From positions 1-63,251 of the forward strand of contig JAFXTO010000055.1 in assembly GCA_017535725.1 (NCBI GenBank): DNA of 63,251 nt, given 5' to 3'. Shown here piece by piece: positions 22,501-31,141 of this stretch. Position numbers and translations under genes: made by a program. The stretch's first letter is position 1. Every line of letters starts with the position of its first letter. The notes under the pieces are model-generated. The model saw nothing but the letters and a program-made list of their open reading frames with translations, did no database searches and was not told the origin of the DNA. The DNA comes from Bacteroidaceae bacterium (GTDB taxonomy: Bacteria; Bacteroidota; Bacteroidia; Bacteroidales; Bacteroidaceae).

Positions 22501-24945
22501 ATGGCAGAAATCATCGACAATGAAAGATTAGAAGCCGAGGAATCGGCAGGCTTTGACTTTCGGAAACTTTGGTCCATCGTGGTGCTGAACTGGTATTGGA
22601 TTGTTCTCTCCACTGTTCTCTTCGTTTCTGCGGCGTTTATTTATCTTCGCTATCAGCAACCCGTTTATCAGGTCTTCACAAAGATCCTCATCAAGGATGA
22701 GCGAGGCAAGAAGACAGGTGGTCAGGAGCTGGCATTGGACCAGCTGGGTCTGATTACCAACTCCAACGGTTTCGACAACGAGCTCGAAATCCTCAGCTCC
22801 ACAGCCGTGGCTACCCGTGCCGTGAAGGAGCTGAAGCTCTATGTCACCTATACCATGCAAGGGCGCATTCGCGAGGCAGACCTCTACAAGACCTCTCCTT
22901 ATATTGTAGACCTCGAGGAATCGCGGCTGGACTTGCTTGAGATGCCTATCCCCATTGAGATCACCAAGATTGCCAACGGTATTCACGTCCAGGTACAAAT
23001 GCCTTCCAAGGGCGAAGAACCTGAATTCATCGAACGTGACCTGACGTCCTTCCCCAACGTGATCAACACCAAGCTGGGTAAGATTATGTTCTCCCAGAAC
23101 CCTGGCTTCGAGATGCCTGATCGCAAGCTATCGGTCGTTATCGTCCCGCCCGTAGCCATGGGACGTAGCTACGCCAAGGCTATCGGTGTCTCACCCTCCA
23201 GCAAGACCACTACGGTGGCCGTGATGGAACTGCGTGACACGAATGTAGAGCGTGCACGTGAATACCTCCTCCAGCTCGTGGAATCCTACAACGACGATGC
23301 CAACGAGGACAAGAACGAGGTGGCCAAGAAGACAGAGGAATTCATCAACGAACGTATAGAGGTCATCCGTGATGAGCTGGATCTGACCGAGAGTCAGATT
23401 GAAGGCTACAAGCGCGACAACTCCCTCATCAACCTACCCACCGACGCATCTACTGCGCTGACCCAGACCACTGAGTTCCAGAAGAAGCAGGTAGATATTC
23501 AGACACAGATGGGTCTGGTGAAGTCCCTCATCGACTTCGTCATGAATCCCACCAACTGCAACTCGCTGATTCCTGCCAACATCGGTGTGACGAACCAGGC
23601 TATCAACAAGATGATTTCTGACTACAACGAAATGGTTCTGAATCGTGACCGTCTCATCCGCAGTTCTTCTGAGAACTCGCCCGTCGTCATTCAGAAGACA
23701 GAAGAAATCGCTGTCATGTGGTCTGCCGTAGGCAAGCAATTGCGCAGCCTCTACAGCGACTTGCAGACCCAGAAGAGCAGCGCCGACAGTCAGTATGCCC
23801 TCTTCTCCGGCAAGGTAAGCAGTACTCCTACCCAAGAACGCACCATGAACAATATGGGTCGTCAGCAGGAAATCAAGGCTGGTCTTTACTTGATGCTCTT
23901 GCAGAAGCGTGAGGAGAACTCCATCTCACTGGCTTCCACCGCCAATAAGGCACGTATCATCGACATGCCGCAAAGAGGTGCCATGGTTAGTCCACGCACA
24001 ACCATCACCCTGCTGATCTCCTTCTTCTTCGGTATCTGTCTCCCGCTGGCTTGGTTCTATCTGCGTGACATGCTCCGCTTCCGTATCGAAGGACGTGACG
24101 ACGTGGAGAAAGCCACCAAGATTAACGTCCTGGCCGACATCCCCCTCACCCGCGAACTGGGCGAAGGCGAGCGTGCCATTGTTGTGCGAGAGAACAAGAA
24201 CAATATGATGGAAGAAGCTTTCCGCGGCCTGCGTACGAACCTGCGTTTCGTCCTTGGACCGGGCGAGAAGGTTATCTGCACCACATCCTGTGTGCCTGGC
24301 GAAGGTAAGACATTTGTGGCAACGAACCTCGCCATGTCTCTGGCCCTGCTTGGAAAGAAGGTCATCATCATCGGTCTGGATATCCGAAAACCTCGTTTGG
24401 TGAAGCTCTTCGGCCTGCCTTCCAACAAACAAGGTATCACCAACTTCCTCATTGGCGAGAAGCCAGATTACGAACTTTTAGAGAAACAGATTTTCCACGG
24501 CGTGGTCAACGAGAACCTGGATGTACTCCCCGCTGGTATAATCCCGCCGAACCCCGGCGAGCTTATCACCCGTGAGTTGCTGGATCAGGCCATCGAATAC
24601 TTCAAGACCAAGTACGACTACATTCTCATCGATACTCCACCTGTGGGTCTCGTCAGCGATACCTTCGAAGTTGGACGTCTGGTCAATGTCACCTTCTTCG
24701 TCATCCGCAGCGAAGTCACCACCAAGTCCGACATCGAGTTGATTAACCGCATCGAATCCGAAGGCAAGCTACCGAAGATAAACATTGTCTTCAATGGTAT
24801 CGACCTCAAGAAGAAGAAGTACGGCTTCTACTACGGCTACGGACGCTATGGCGGCTACAGCAAATATGGAACCTACTACGGACGCTATGGTCACTATGGT
24901 ACCTACGGACACTACGGAGACAAGTCACAACATGCAGAAAAATAA
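22501..24945 (+). CDS. Polysaccharide co-polymerase/tyrosine autokinase (Wzc-like BY-kinase)
   Basis: 814 residues. A Wzz-type periplasmic domain lies between two membrane segments (near residues 29-47 and 503-521), with coiled-coil helices between. The cytosolic kinase has Walker A in CVPGEGKTFVATNLA (about residue 600), Walker A' in KVIIIGLDIRKPRL and Walker B in YDYILIDTPPVG. The tail is a tyrosine cluster (YGFYYGYGRYGGYSKYGTYY and on), the autophosphorylation target. Such proteins control chain length and export of capsule or exopolysaccharide. No Wza-type export gene is adjacent, so its partner locus is elsewhere. Confidence 0.95.
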   Translation: MAEIIDNERLEAEESAGFDFRKLWSIVVLNWYWIVLSTVLFVSAAFIYLRYQQPVYQVFTKILIKDERGKKTGGQELALDQLGLITNSNGFDNELEILSSTAVATRAVKELKLYVTYTMQGRIREADLYKTSPYIVDLEESRLDLLEMPIPIEITKIANGIHVQVQMPSKGEEPEFIERDLTSFPNVINTKLGKIMFSQNPGFEMPDRKLSVVIVPPVAMGRSYAKAIGVSPSSKTTTVAVMELRDTNVERAREYLLQLVESYNDDANEDKNEVAKKTEEFINERIEVIRDELDLTESQIEGYKRDNSLINLPTDASTALTQTTEFQKKQVDIQTQMGLVKSLIDFVMNPTNCNSLIPANIGVTNQAINKMISDYNEMVLNRDRLIRSSSENSPVVIQKTEEIAVMWSAVGKQLRSLYSDLQTQKSSADSQYALFSGKVSSTPTQERTMNNMGRQQEIKAGLYLMLLQKREENSISLASTANKARIIDMPQRGAMVSPRTTITLLISFFFGICLPLAWFYLRDMLRFRIEGRDDVEKATKINVLADIPLTRELGEGERAIVVRENKNNMMEEAFRGLRTNLRFVLGPGEKVICTTSCVPGEGKTFVATNLAMSLALLGKKVIIIGLDIRKPRLVKLFGLPSNKQGITNFLIGEKPDYELLEKQIFHGVVNENLDVLPAGIIPPNPGELITRELLDQAIEYFKTKYDYILIDTPPVGLVSDTFEVGRLVNVTFFVIRSEVTTKSDIELINRIESEGKLPKINIVFNGIDLKKKKYGFYYGYGRYGGYSKYGTYYGRYGHYGTYGHYGDKSQHAEK

Positions 24946-24970
24946 ACATTAAACATTTAGACATACATAC

Positions 24971-26014
24971 ATGGCAAAAATGAATTTTGGCGGTGTCATC
25001 GAAGAAGTGATGACCCGTGAAGAGTTCCCCTTGGAAAAAGCACGTGAGGTGCTTAAGAACGAAACAATCGCCGTACTGGGTTACGGTGTTCAGGGTCCTG
25101 GCCAGGCTTGTAACCTGCGCGACAACGGTTTCAACGTCATTGTAGGCCAGCGCCAAGGCAAGACTTACGAGAAGGCAGTTGCCGACGGTTGGGTACCTGG
25201 TGAAACCCTGTTCTCCCTTGAGGAGGCTGCTGAGCGCGGCACCATTGTCTGCCTCCTGCTCTCCGATGCAGCTCAGATGCAGCTCTGGCCCACCATCAAG
25301 CCCCACCTCACCCCCGGCAAGACTCTTTACTTCAGCCACGGATTCGCCATCACATGGAACGACCGCACGGGTGTCATTCCTCCCAAGGACATCGATGTCA
25401 TCATGGTAGCCCCCAAGGGCAGCGGCACCAGCCTGCGCACCATGTTCCTCGAAGGCCGTGGACTCAACAGCAGCTACGCCATCTATCAGGATGCCAGCGG
25501 CAAGGCCCTGGAGAAAGTGCTGGCCTTTGGTATCGGCATTGGCTCCGGTTACCTCTTCGAGACCACCTTCCAGCGCGAAGCCACCTCTGACCTCACCGGT
25601 GAGCGCGGTTCCCTCATGGGTGCTATCCAGGGTCTGCTCCTGGCTCAGTACGAAGTACTGCGCGAGAACGGCCATACACCCTCCGAGGCTTTCAACGAGA
25701 CCGTAGAAGAACTGACACAGAGCCTCATGCCGCTTTTCGCCCAGAAGGGTATGGACTGGATGTACGCCAACTGCAGTACTACCGCCCAGCGCGGTGCCCT
25801 CGACTGGATGGGTCCCTTCCACGATGCCATCAAGCCCGTGGTCGAGAAACTCTACGCCAGCGTGAAAGCTGGTCACGAAGCTCAGATCAGCATCGACAGC
25901 AACAGCAAGCCTGGCTACCGCGAAGGTCTGGAGCAGGAACTCAAAGCCCTGCGCGAGAGCGAGATGTGGCGCACCGCCGCTGTCGTTCGTCAGCTTCGCC
26001 CTGAGAACAACTGA
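24971..26014 (+). CDS. ilvC: Ketol-acid reductoisomerase
   Basis: 347 residues; second enzyme of valine, leucine and isoleucine synthesis, converting acetolactate to dihydroxyisovalerate with NAD(P)H and Mg. The Rossmann motif is VLGYGVQGPGQACNLRD; the adjacent loop VGQRQGKTYEKA sets cofactor choice. YFSHGFAITW, VAPKGSGTSLR, LTGERGSLMGA and SEAFNETVEE (metal-binding carboxylates) are intact. It starts 25 bp after the kinase gene and its stop overlaps the next start by one base. No other ilv or leu genes are near. Confidence 0.97.
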   Translation: MAKMNFGGVIEEVMTREEFPLEKAREVLKNETIAVLGYGVQGPGQACNLRDNGFNVIVGQRQGKTYEKAVADGWVPGETLFSLEEAAERGTIVCLLLSDAAQMQLWPTIKPHLTPGKTLYFSHGFAITWNDRTGVIPPKDIDVIMVAPKGSGTSLRTMFLEGRGLNSSYAIYQDASGKALEKVLAFGIGIGSGYLFETTFQREATSDLTGERGSLMGAIQGLLLAQYEVLRENGHTPSEAFNETVEELTQSLMPLFAQKGMDWMYANCSTTAQRGALDWMGPFHDAIKPVVEKLYASVKAGHEAQISIDSNSKPGYREGLEQELKALRESEMWRTAAVVRQLRPENN

Positions 26015-27630
26015 TGATTCCCACCTTTTTACATCTTTTGGAACGCGGTACGGAAGCATTTCCGGCCGCGTTCACATTTCCGTTCCGCTACACACCACAT
26101 CCGCTGTGTCGGCGCGCGGCTCTCATCGTGCAAGAAAAGCTGCAGGAGATGGGCGTTGAGGAGGGGAAGATGTATGGGGTGCTTATTGTTAGGCGGGGAG
26201 AGGGCCTTTTCTTCCTTGCCGCTTATTCCGGACAGCTGAACGGGAGCTATAACCACCCGTGGTTCGTACCGCCTGTGGTGGACTACCTCTCCCCCGACAG
26301 CTATTTCCAGCAGGAACAGCGTGCAATTATGGCAATCGGCAATCGGATGAACAAGCTGAAGGACAGAGAGGAACGGAAAGAGTGTCAACGACAAGTCATG
26401 CTATTGAGAGGTGAACGCGAAGCAGCTGTCAACGAGGCCAAGCACATCTATTCGGAAGGAAAGGTCAGGCGCGAGCAACTGCGCCCAACGGCTACCGCAG
26501 ATATGAAAGCAGCGCTCATTCACGAGAGTCAACAGCAGAAAGCTGACATCCAGCGTGCCAAGCAACTCCATAAGGAGGAGATTGCCGACCTCGAAGAACG
26601 CCTCGCCACACACAACGCCACCATCCATGCCCTCAACGAAGAACGCAAGGAACGAAGCGAAGCCTTACAGCAATGGCTGTTCAGTCAGTTCAATTTCCTC
26701 AATGCGCATGGCGAACAGCAGAACCTGACCTCCCTCTTCCAGGGGCGCTTTATCCCCTCTGGAGCAGGTGAATGCTGTGCGCCCAAGCTTCTGCAAACAG
26801 CTTATCTGCTTGGATTACAACCCTTGGCAATGGCCGAGTTCTGGTGGGGTTCCTCCAGTCCCACTCACTATCGCGCACCCGGTGCCTTCTTCCCAGCCTG
26901 CCGAAGCAAGTGTCATCCCATTCTGGGACACATGCTGCAAGGGTTGAACGTGGAACCCGACCCCGCCCTGCACTATGAGAACCGCGAGCTGCCGCCCGTC
27001 AGCATCATCTGGGAGGACGAACACTTAGCCGTGATTGCGAAGCCCGAAGGATGGGTGAGCATTCCCGGCCGCAGCGACCAGCCCTGCATCATAGACGAGT
27101 GCTACCGGCTTTGGCCACATATCAAGGGCAGTGTGGTTGTCCACCGCCTCGATCAAGATACCTCTGGGCTGATGGTCATCGCCAAGAACGCCCGTATGCA
27201 CCACATCCTTAGCCAACAGTTTGAGCGTCGAGAAGTTCATAAACGCTATGTCGCCCTGCTTGACACGCCCCAACTCGACCGTCCTCCTCGCTTCACACTC
27301 TCCCTGCCCCTCGCTCCCGACCTGGACAACATGCCCCGACGTCGGGTGGATTTCCTATGCGGCAAGGAGGCCATCACTGATTGCGAAGTAGTTGGCAAAG
27401 AACAACATGGCATCCGGGACGTCACCCGTATCATCTTCTATCCCCATACGGGACGCACCCACCAGCTGCGCGTACATGCTTCTTCGCCCATCGGTCTGAA
27501 TGCTCCCATTCTTGGCGACCGTCTCTACGGACTGCCCGACGAACGCCTCTTCCTACATGCCGAGATGCTGGAATTCGAGCATCCCGCCACCCACGAGCAT
27601 CTGCTTTTCGAACTCCCTGCACCCTTCTGA
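26014..27630 (+). CDS. RluA-family pseudouridine synthase with long N-terminal extension
   Basis: 538 residues, far longer than ordinary RluA enzymes (about 220-330). The catalytic half begins near residue 330: IIWEDEHLAVIAKPEGWVSI, then HRLDQDTSGLMVIAKN with the catalytic aspartate (about residue 379), and PHTGRTHQLRVHA and PILGDRLYG. The first 320 residues form a separate region with a globular part and a charged coiled coil (about 115-225, QQQKADIQRAKQLHKEEIAD). This layout recurs in Bacteroidales. It makes pseudouridine in rRNA or tRNA; target unknown. The start codon shares one base with the ilvC stop. Confidence 0.93.
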   Translation: MIPTFLHLLERGTEAFPAAFTFPFRYTPHPLCRRAALIVQEKLQEMGVEEGKMYGVLIVRRGEGLFFLAAYSGQLNGSYNHPWFVPPVVDYLSPDSYFQQEQRAIMAIGNRMNKLKDREERKECQRQVMLLRGEREAAVNEAKHIYSEGKVRREQLRPTATADMKAALIHESQQQKADIQRAKQLHKEEIADLEERLATHNATIHALNEERKERSEALQQWLFSQFNFLNAHGEQQNLTSLFQGRFIPSGAGECCAPKLLQTAYLLGLQPLAMAEFWWGSSSPTHYRAPGAFFPACRSKCHPILGHMLQGLNVEPDPALHYENRELPPVSIIWEDEHLAVIAKPEGWVSIPGRSDQPCIIDECYRLWPHIKGSVVVHRLDQDTSGLMVIAKNARMHHILSQQFERREVHKRYVALLDTPQLDRPPRFTLSLPLAPDLDNMPRRRVDFLCGKEAITDCEVVGKEQHGIRDVTRIIFYPHTGRTHQLRVHASSPIGLNAPILGDRLYGLPDERLFLHAEMLEFEHPATHEHLLFELPAPF

Positions 27631-27645
27631 TTCCTGTCACCTATT

Positions 27646-27689
27646 ATCCCTAATCGGTCATTAATCAATCCTAATGGCCGATTTGGGAT
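27646..27689. terminator. Bidirectional terminator-like palindrome
   Basis: Arms ATCCCTAATCGGTCATTA and TAATGGCCGATTTGGGAT pair over 18 bp with two mismatches around an 8-nt loop. It lies 15 bp after the RluA-like gene and beyond the rpsP terminator on the other strand. A related text (CCTATCGGTCATTAGGCCGAT) recurs at 56117-56137. Confidence 0.65.
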
Positions 27690-27701
27690 TATATATATGC
27701 A

Positions 27702-27731
27702 AGAAGGCGCGGCTTCACAGCCACGCCTCTT
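27702..27731 (-). terminator. Terminator of rpsP
   Basis: A 10-bp GC-rich stem AGGCGCGGCT / AGCCACGCCT (27705-27714 and 27719-27728) with a TCAC loop, extended by an A-T base step, lies 46 bp after the rpsP stop. The U-tract is weak. Confidence 0.75.
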
Positions 27732-27774
27732 GTATGTTTGTTTGGAAAGAAGTATTTTGTTTGAAAGTTGGGGT

Positions 27775-28323
27775 TTAAGCTTCTGCGGGTGCCTCCTCTG
27801 TTTGGGTTTCAGCAGCAGCTTCAGCCTTAGCGGCAGCCTCGGCCTCTGCCTTTGCAGCAGCCTCAGCAGCCCGTTTATCGGCTACTTTCTTAGCGATCTC
27901 TTCGTTGGTCTTCTTTTCTGCTTCGAGTGCTGCAGCGGCAGCAGCCTTCTTCTCGGCAGCGACCTGTTCTTCAATAGCCATCAGGCCCTTCTGCTTGTCG
28001 GCCTTCCATGCATTGAACTTGATTTGTGCGGTAGCTTCGTCGAAAGCGCCCTTCTTGACTCCACCACGGAGGTGCTTCATGAGGAACACGCCTTCATCGG
28101 AAAGGATGTTACGCACGGTGTCTGTGGGCTGTGCGCCTGTCTCTACCCAGTAAAGGGCACGGTCAAATTTCAAATCTACAGTGGCAGGATTGGTGTTGGG
28201 ATTGTAGGTACCAATCTTCTCTGTAAACTTACCGTCGCGCGGAGCTCTTACATCAGCAACGACAATGCTGTAAAAAGCATAGCCCTTACGGCCGTGGCGT
28301 TGCAATCTGATTTTAGTTGCCAT
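27775..28323 (-). CDS. rpsP: 30S ribosomal protein S16 with alanine-rich C-terminal extension
   Basis: 182 residues from the ATG at 28323 ([20 protein letters not shown]). The S16 core ends near residue 85 ([19 protein letters not shown]). Typical S16 is 80-90 residues; here about 95 more follow, ending in an Ala/Glu/Lys-rich helix ([20 protein letters not shown]). Bacteroidetes S16 proteins often carry such tails. The core helps assemble the 30S body. Promoter, leader hairpin and terminator show a single-gene unit; usual neighbours rimM and trmD are absent. Confidence 0.96.
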   Translation of the reverse strand: MATKIRLQRHGRKGYAFYSIVVADVRAPRDGKFTEKIGTYNPNTNPATVDLKFDRALYWVETGAQPTDTVRNILSDEGVFLMKHLRGGVKKGAFDEATAQIKFNAWKADKQKGLMAIEEQVAAEKKAAAAAALEAEKKTNEEIAKKVADKRAAEAAAKAEAEAAAKAEAAAETQTEEAPAEA

Positions 28324-28358
28324 AAATGTTAATAAAGAGTTAATAGGTTTGAAATTAT

Positions 28359-28413
28359 GCTGCCAACTCGTGACAGCGGGCGCAAAGGTACTACATTTCC
28401 ATGAAATGGCCAA
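28359..28413 (-). promoter_or_regulatory. rpsP promoter and 5'-terminal leader hairpin
   Basis: Minus strand TTTGG (TTG 28413-28411), 20 nt, TACCTTTGC (28390-28382). The mRNA should begin within a few bases of GCTGTCA-CGAGT-TGGCAGC (28377-28359), a 7-bp stem-loop. Ribosomal-protein leaders for S16 are known in related bacteria; whether this belongs to one needs covariance testing. Confidence 0.72.
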
Positions 28414-28474
28414 ATTTTCAACTAATTATTTTCTTTCAACAGCTTATAAGATGTCCTAATTATCAGAAGTTGCC

Positions 28475-30205
28475 TTATTTTTTTGGAAAAAGGATAGCGC
28501 GGTCTCGTGCAAGGGCAGCGGGAGCCCATTCGTCGGGGATGAACCGCCAGTTGTTGCGGGTATGTGGACTCACACGTTGTTGCTGGCGAATGTGCTCGAT
28601 GATATGGTATCGAAGGTCATGGCTCGTGCTGGCGACGATGCGTTTCGGAAGTTCCTCCAGCGGGATGCCAGCCCCTTTTGTGAGGAGTTCGCCACCTCCA
28701 TAACCCCGATAGCTGTTCATGGCCACAAGATATTCCTGCTGCAAGTCGAAGGGTGTGCCGTCTTCCATAGACAGGATAGTGACCTTCTGGCCATTGGGCT
28801 TGGAAACATCGACGAGATAGCGTATGCCAGCTGCCGAATCGAAGTTAAAGGCCATATTCTTAAGTCCCAGCCGTCTGCCACCATCGAGTACGCTGTCTAA
28901 GAGCAGGATATGGTCGTCTGGCCCCTGCATGGTGTTGGCCCAGAGGTCATAGCTCATCTCGAGGAAGTCCCTCACCTCCCGACCGCTGAGGCGCATGGTG
29001 TAGAGCAGGTTCTCGTACTTATAGAGGGCAAACATATCCGACACATGGGTCATGCCTGCCTGAATGGTGGCATCGAAGGAGAGTGGTGCAGCGAAAGAAA
29101 TCTGTGCGCCACTACTGAGCTGGAACTGGAGGTCGTGGATGAGGTCGATGAAGGCCGAGGATCCGAAGAAAGCCTCACGTTCGTGGACAGCCGACGTGAA
29201 GACGCCCACTTCCTCCTGCATGTATGCTTGCACGGCAGCGACAGCCTCGGGATACCAGACCTGACTGCTGTCTGCTTCGATGGCTGAGGTATCAAGCAGA
29301 TGACCCTGAATGGTGCGTCCCACTACCCTACCCTTTCTATCGCGCTGAATATCAATATCCACCTCACATAGGCAAGCACCAGTACTGGTGGGGCCGATGC
29401 AGAGGATGCTGTCACCATCGGGTGTGGGAACGTACTCCAGATGACGACGGTGGTCGTGGCCGTAGAGGATGAGGTCCAGACCAGACACCTGCTGTGCCAC
29501 CTGTCGCACCTCGTTCTCGCAGTAGTCAGCAGTCTGAATGCCCATCTCGGCATCGATTCCAGAATGGAAGAGTCCAATGATGAGATCAGGCTGCTCGCGC
29601 TGCTGGATGATGGGAATCCACTTGCGGGCAGCACTGACCATATCCTCGAAATACAAGCCACTCCACTGAGCCTGAGGAACCCAGTTAGGAATGGCTGGAG
29701 TAATCAGTCCGAGTATTGCCATACGCACGCCCGCGCGCTCGATTATTATATAAGGTGTAAGGTAGGGGTCGCCTGTCAGACTATCGACGACATTTGCACC
29801 AATAACAGGAAAGCGGCACTCGCGAATCCAACGGTCAAAGACCGCATGTCCCGCCTCGATATCATGGTTGCCGATGGTAGCCACGTCGTAGCCCATGCGG
29901 TTCATGACCTCGGCCACGATATGTGTGGAAGTGGTGTCCACAAAGTTGTAATAGTAGGCTGCGGGGTGGCCCTGGAGGTCATCGCCACCATCGGTTAGAA
30001 TCACGGCATCGGGCATCTCCCGCCGCACCGCCTCCACGTAGGCGGCAATACGAGGCAAAGCGTCCAGAACGTGACCATGTACATCACTCGTGTGGATGAT
30101 GCGCAGATGCAGGTTTTCGCTCTTGGGATGGTTTGTACAGGAAATCATGTTCAGGATGAAGGCGAGGGTCGTGCCCATCGCAATAAGTAGTTTCTTATGT
30201 TTCAT
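28475..30205 (-). CDS. 5'-nucleotidase / 2',3'-cyclic phosphodiesterase family lipoprotein
   Basis: 576 residues from the ATG at 30205, which yields a lipoprotein signal ending NMISC-T. The calcineurin-like metallophosphatase domain shows HTSDVHGHV, ILTDGGDDLQG, TIGNHDIEAGH, LFHSGID and the C-terminal metal motif YGHDHRRH. The 5'-nucleotidase C-terminal domain follows (about residues 340-530, with RLSGREVRDFLEMSYD). These envelope enzymes strip phosphate from nucleotides so that the nucleoside and phosphate can be taken up. It lies 20 bp downstream of a LytTR regulator and is likely co-transcribed with it. Confidence 0.93.
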   Translation of the reverse strand: MKHKKLLIAMGTTLAFILNMISCTNHPKSENLHLRIIHTSDVHGHVLDALPRIAAYVEAVRREMPDAVILTDGGDDLQGHPAAYYYNFVDTTSTHIVAEVMNRMGYDVATIGNHDIEAGHAVFDRWIRECRFPVIGANVVDSLTGDPYLTPYIIIERAGVRMAILGLITPAIPNWVPQAQWSGLYFEDMVSAARKWIPIIQQREQPDLIIGLFHSGIDAEMGIQTADYCENEVRQVAQQVSGLDLILYGHDHRRHLEYVPTPDGDSILCIGPTSTGACLCEVDIDIQRDRKGRVVGRTIQGHLLDTSAIEADSSQVWYPEAVAAVQAYMQEEVGVFTSAVHEREAFFGSSAFIDLIHDLQFQLSSGAQISFAAPLSFDATIQAGMTHVSDMFALYKYENLLYTMRLSGREVRDFLEMSYDLWANTMQGPDDHILLLDSVLDGGRRLGLKNMAFNFDSAAGIRYLVDVSKPNGQKVTILSMEDGTPFDLQQEYLVAMNSYRGYGGGELLTKGAGIPLEELPKRIVASTSHDLRYHIIEHIRQQQRVSPHTRNNWRFIPDEWAPAALARDRAILFPKK

Positions 30206-30225
30206 TCTTCTCTGTTCTGAGCAGG

Positions 30226-30966
30226 TTATGTATGCGGTCTGTTCATCCCTCTTTCCGCCAACCATTTATCCAGTCTGGCGCGGTAGTTGTCGCCTACGGA
30301 GAGTTCGGTGCCATCGGTGAGCATGACAGATCCACGGGCAACCTCGCGAATATGTGACAGCGCCACGATACTGGAGCGGTGAATGCGGAGGAAACGGTCG
30401 ACAGGCAGGCGCTCTTCCATGGACCGCATGGTTCCCAAGGTGACGATGGGGCGTGGGCGGTCGGAGGTGTAGATACGGAGGTATTCCCCCATGCTCTGTA
30501 CATAGTGCAGGGTGGACAGGGGGACAGCGAGGTCGGTACGGTCGGCACGGACAAAGAGGACATCGGAGGAATCATCCGCGTTCGTGGCCTGAGAGGCGCG
30601 CAGCAACAACTCCTGACGGGCACGCAAACGTTCGGCGGTCTGTGAGAACTCCTTCAGCGTGAATGGTTTCAGGAGGTAGTCCACCGCCTCGACTTTGAAA
30701 CCCTCGATGGCGTACTCGCTGTAGGCCGTGGTGAACACCACCATGGGCTGCGGTTGCAGCATCCTCACGAATTCCAGCCCATTGAGGTCAGGCATATTGA
30801 TATCGCAGAAGAGGGCATCCACCTCTTCGTTGTCCAGCACATGCAGCGCTTCGATGGCACTCTGGCACTGAGCTACCAGCTGGAGAAAGGGCACCTTGGA
30901 GATGTATGCTACAATCTGGCGCAAGGCCAGCGGTTCATCGTCTATGGCTATGACTCGAAGCAGCAT
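30226..30966 (-). CDS. LytTR-family response regulator
   Basis: 246 residues from the ATG at 30966 (MLLRVIAIDDEPLALRQI). The receiver domain has the phosphorylated aspartate in ALFCDINMPDLNGLEF, the T in VFTTAYSEYA and the lysine in DYLLKPF. The C-terminal LytTR DNA-binding domain covers about residues 145-240 (VRADRTDLAVPLSTLHYVQS, RFLRIHRSSIVALSHI). The cognate LytS-type kinase gene lies upstream, across 175 bp of tandem repeats. LytTR regulators bind direct repeats; candidate sites were not resolved here. Confidence 0.94.
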   Translation of the reverse strand: MLLRVIAIDDEPLALRQIVAYISKVPFLQLVAQCQSAIEALHVLDNEEVDALFCDINMPDLNGLEFVRMLQPQPMVVFTTAYSEYAIEGFKVEAVDYLLKPFTLKEFSQTAERLRARQELLLRASQATNADDSSDVLFVRADRTDLAVPLSTLHYVQSMGEYLRIYTSDRPRPIVTLGTMRSMEERLPVDRFLRIHRSSIVALSHIREVARGSVMLTDGTELSVGDNYRARLDKWLAERGMNRPHT

Positions 30967-31135
30967 CGGAGTAATGGATTGTGTTGAAAAATTGAAATAT
31001 TGAAATATTGAAATATTGAAAAATTGAATATTGGAAATTGAAATGTCGTAATAACGGAATAACGGGATATCGAAATAACGAAATAACGGAATGTCGAAAT
31101 AACGAGGATAACGGAATATCGGGATGTCGAAACAT
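30967..31135. repeat. ATTGAAATATTG and AATAACGGAAT tandem repeats between kinase and regulator
   Basis: The whole gap is AAATATTGAAATATTG words followed by ATAACGGAATAACGGG, GATATCGAAATAACG and similar words. There is no gene, and it separates two genes that are usually adjacent. Confidence 0.8.
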
Positions 31136-31141
31136 CCCCTC

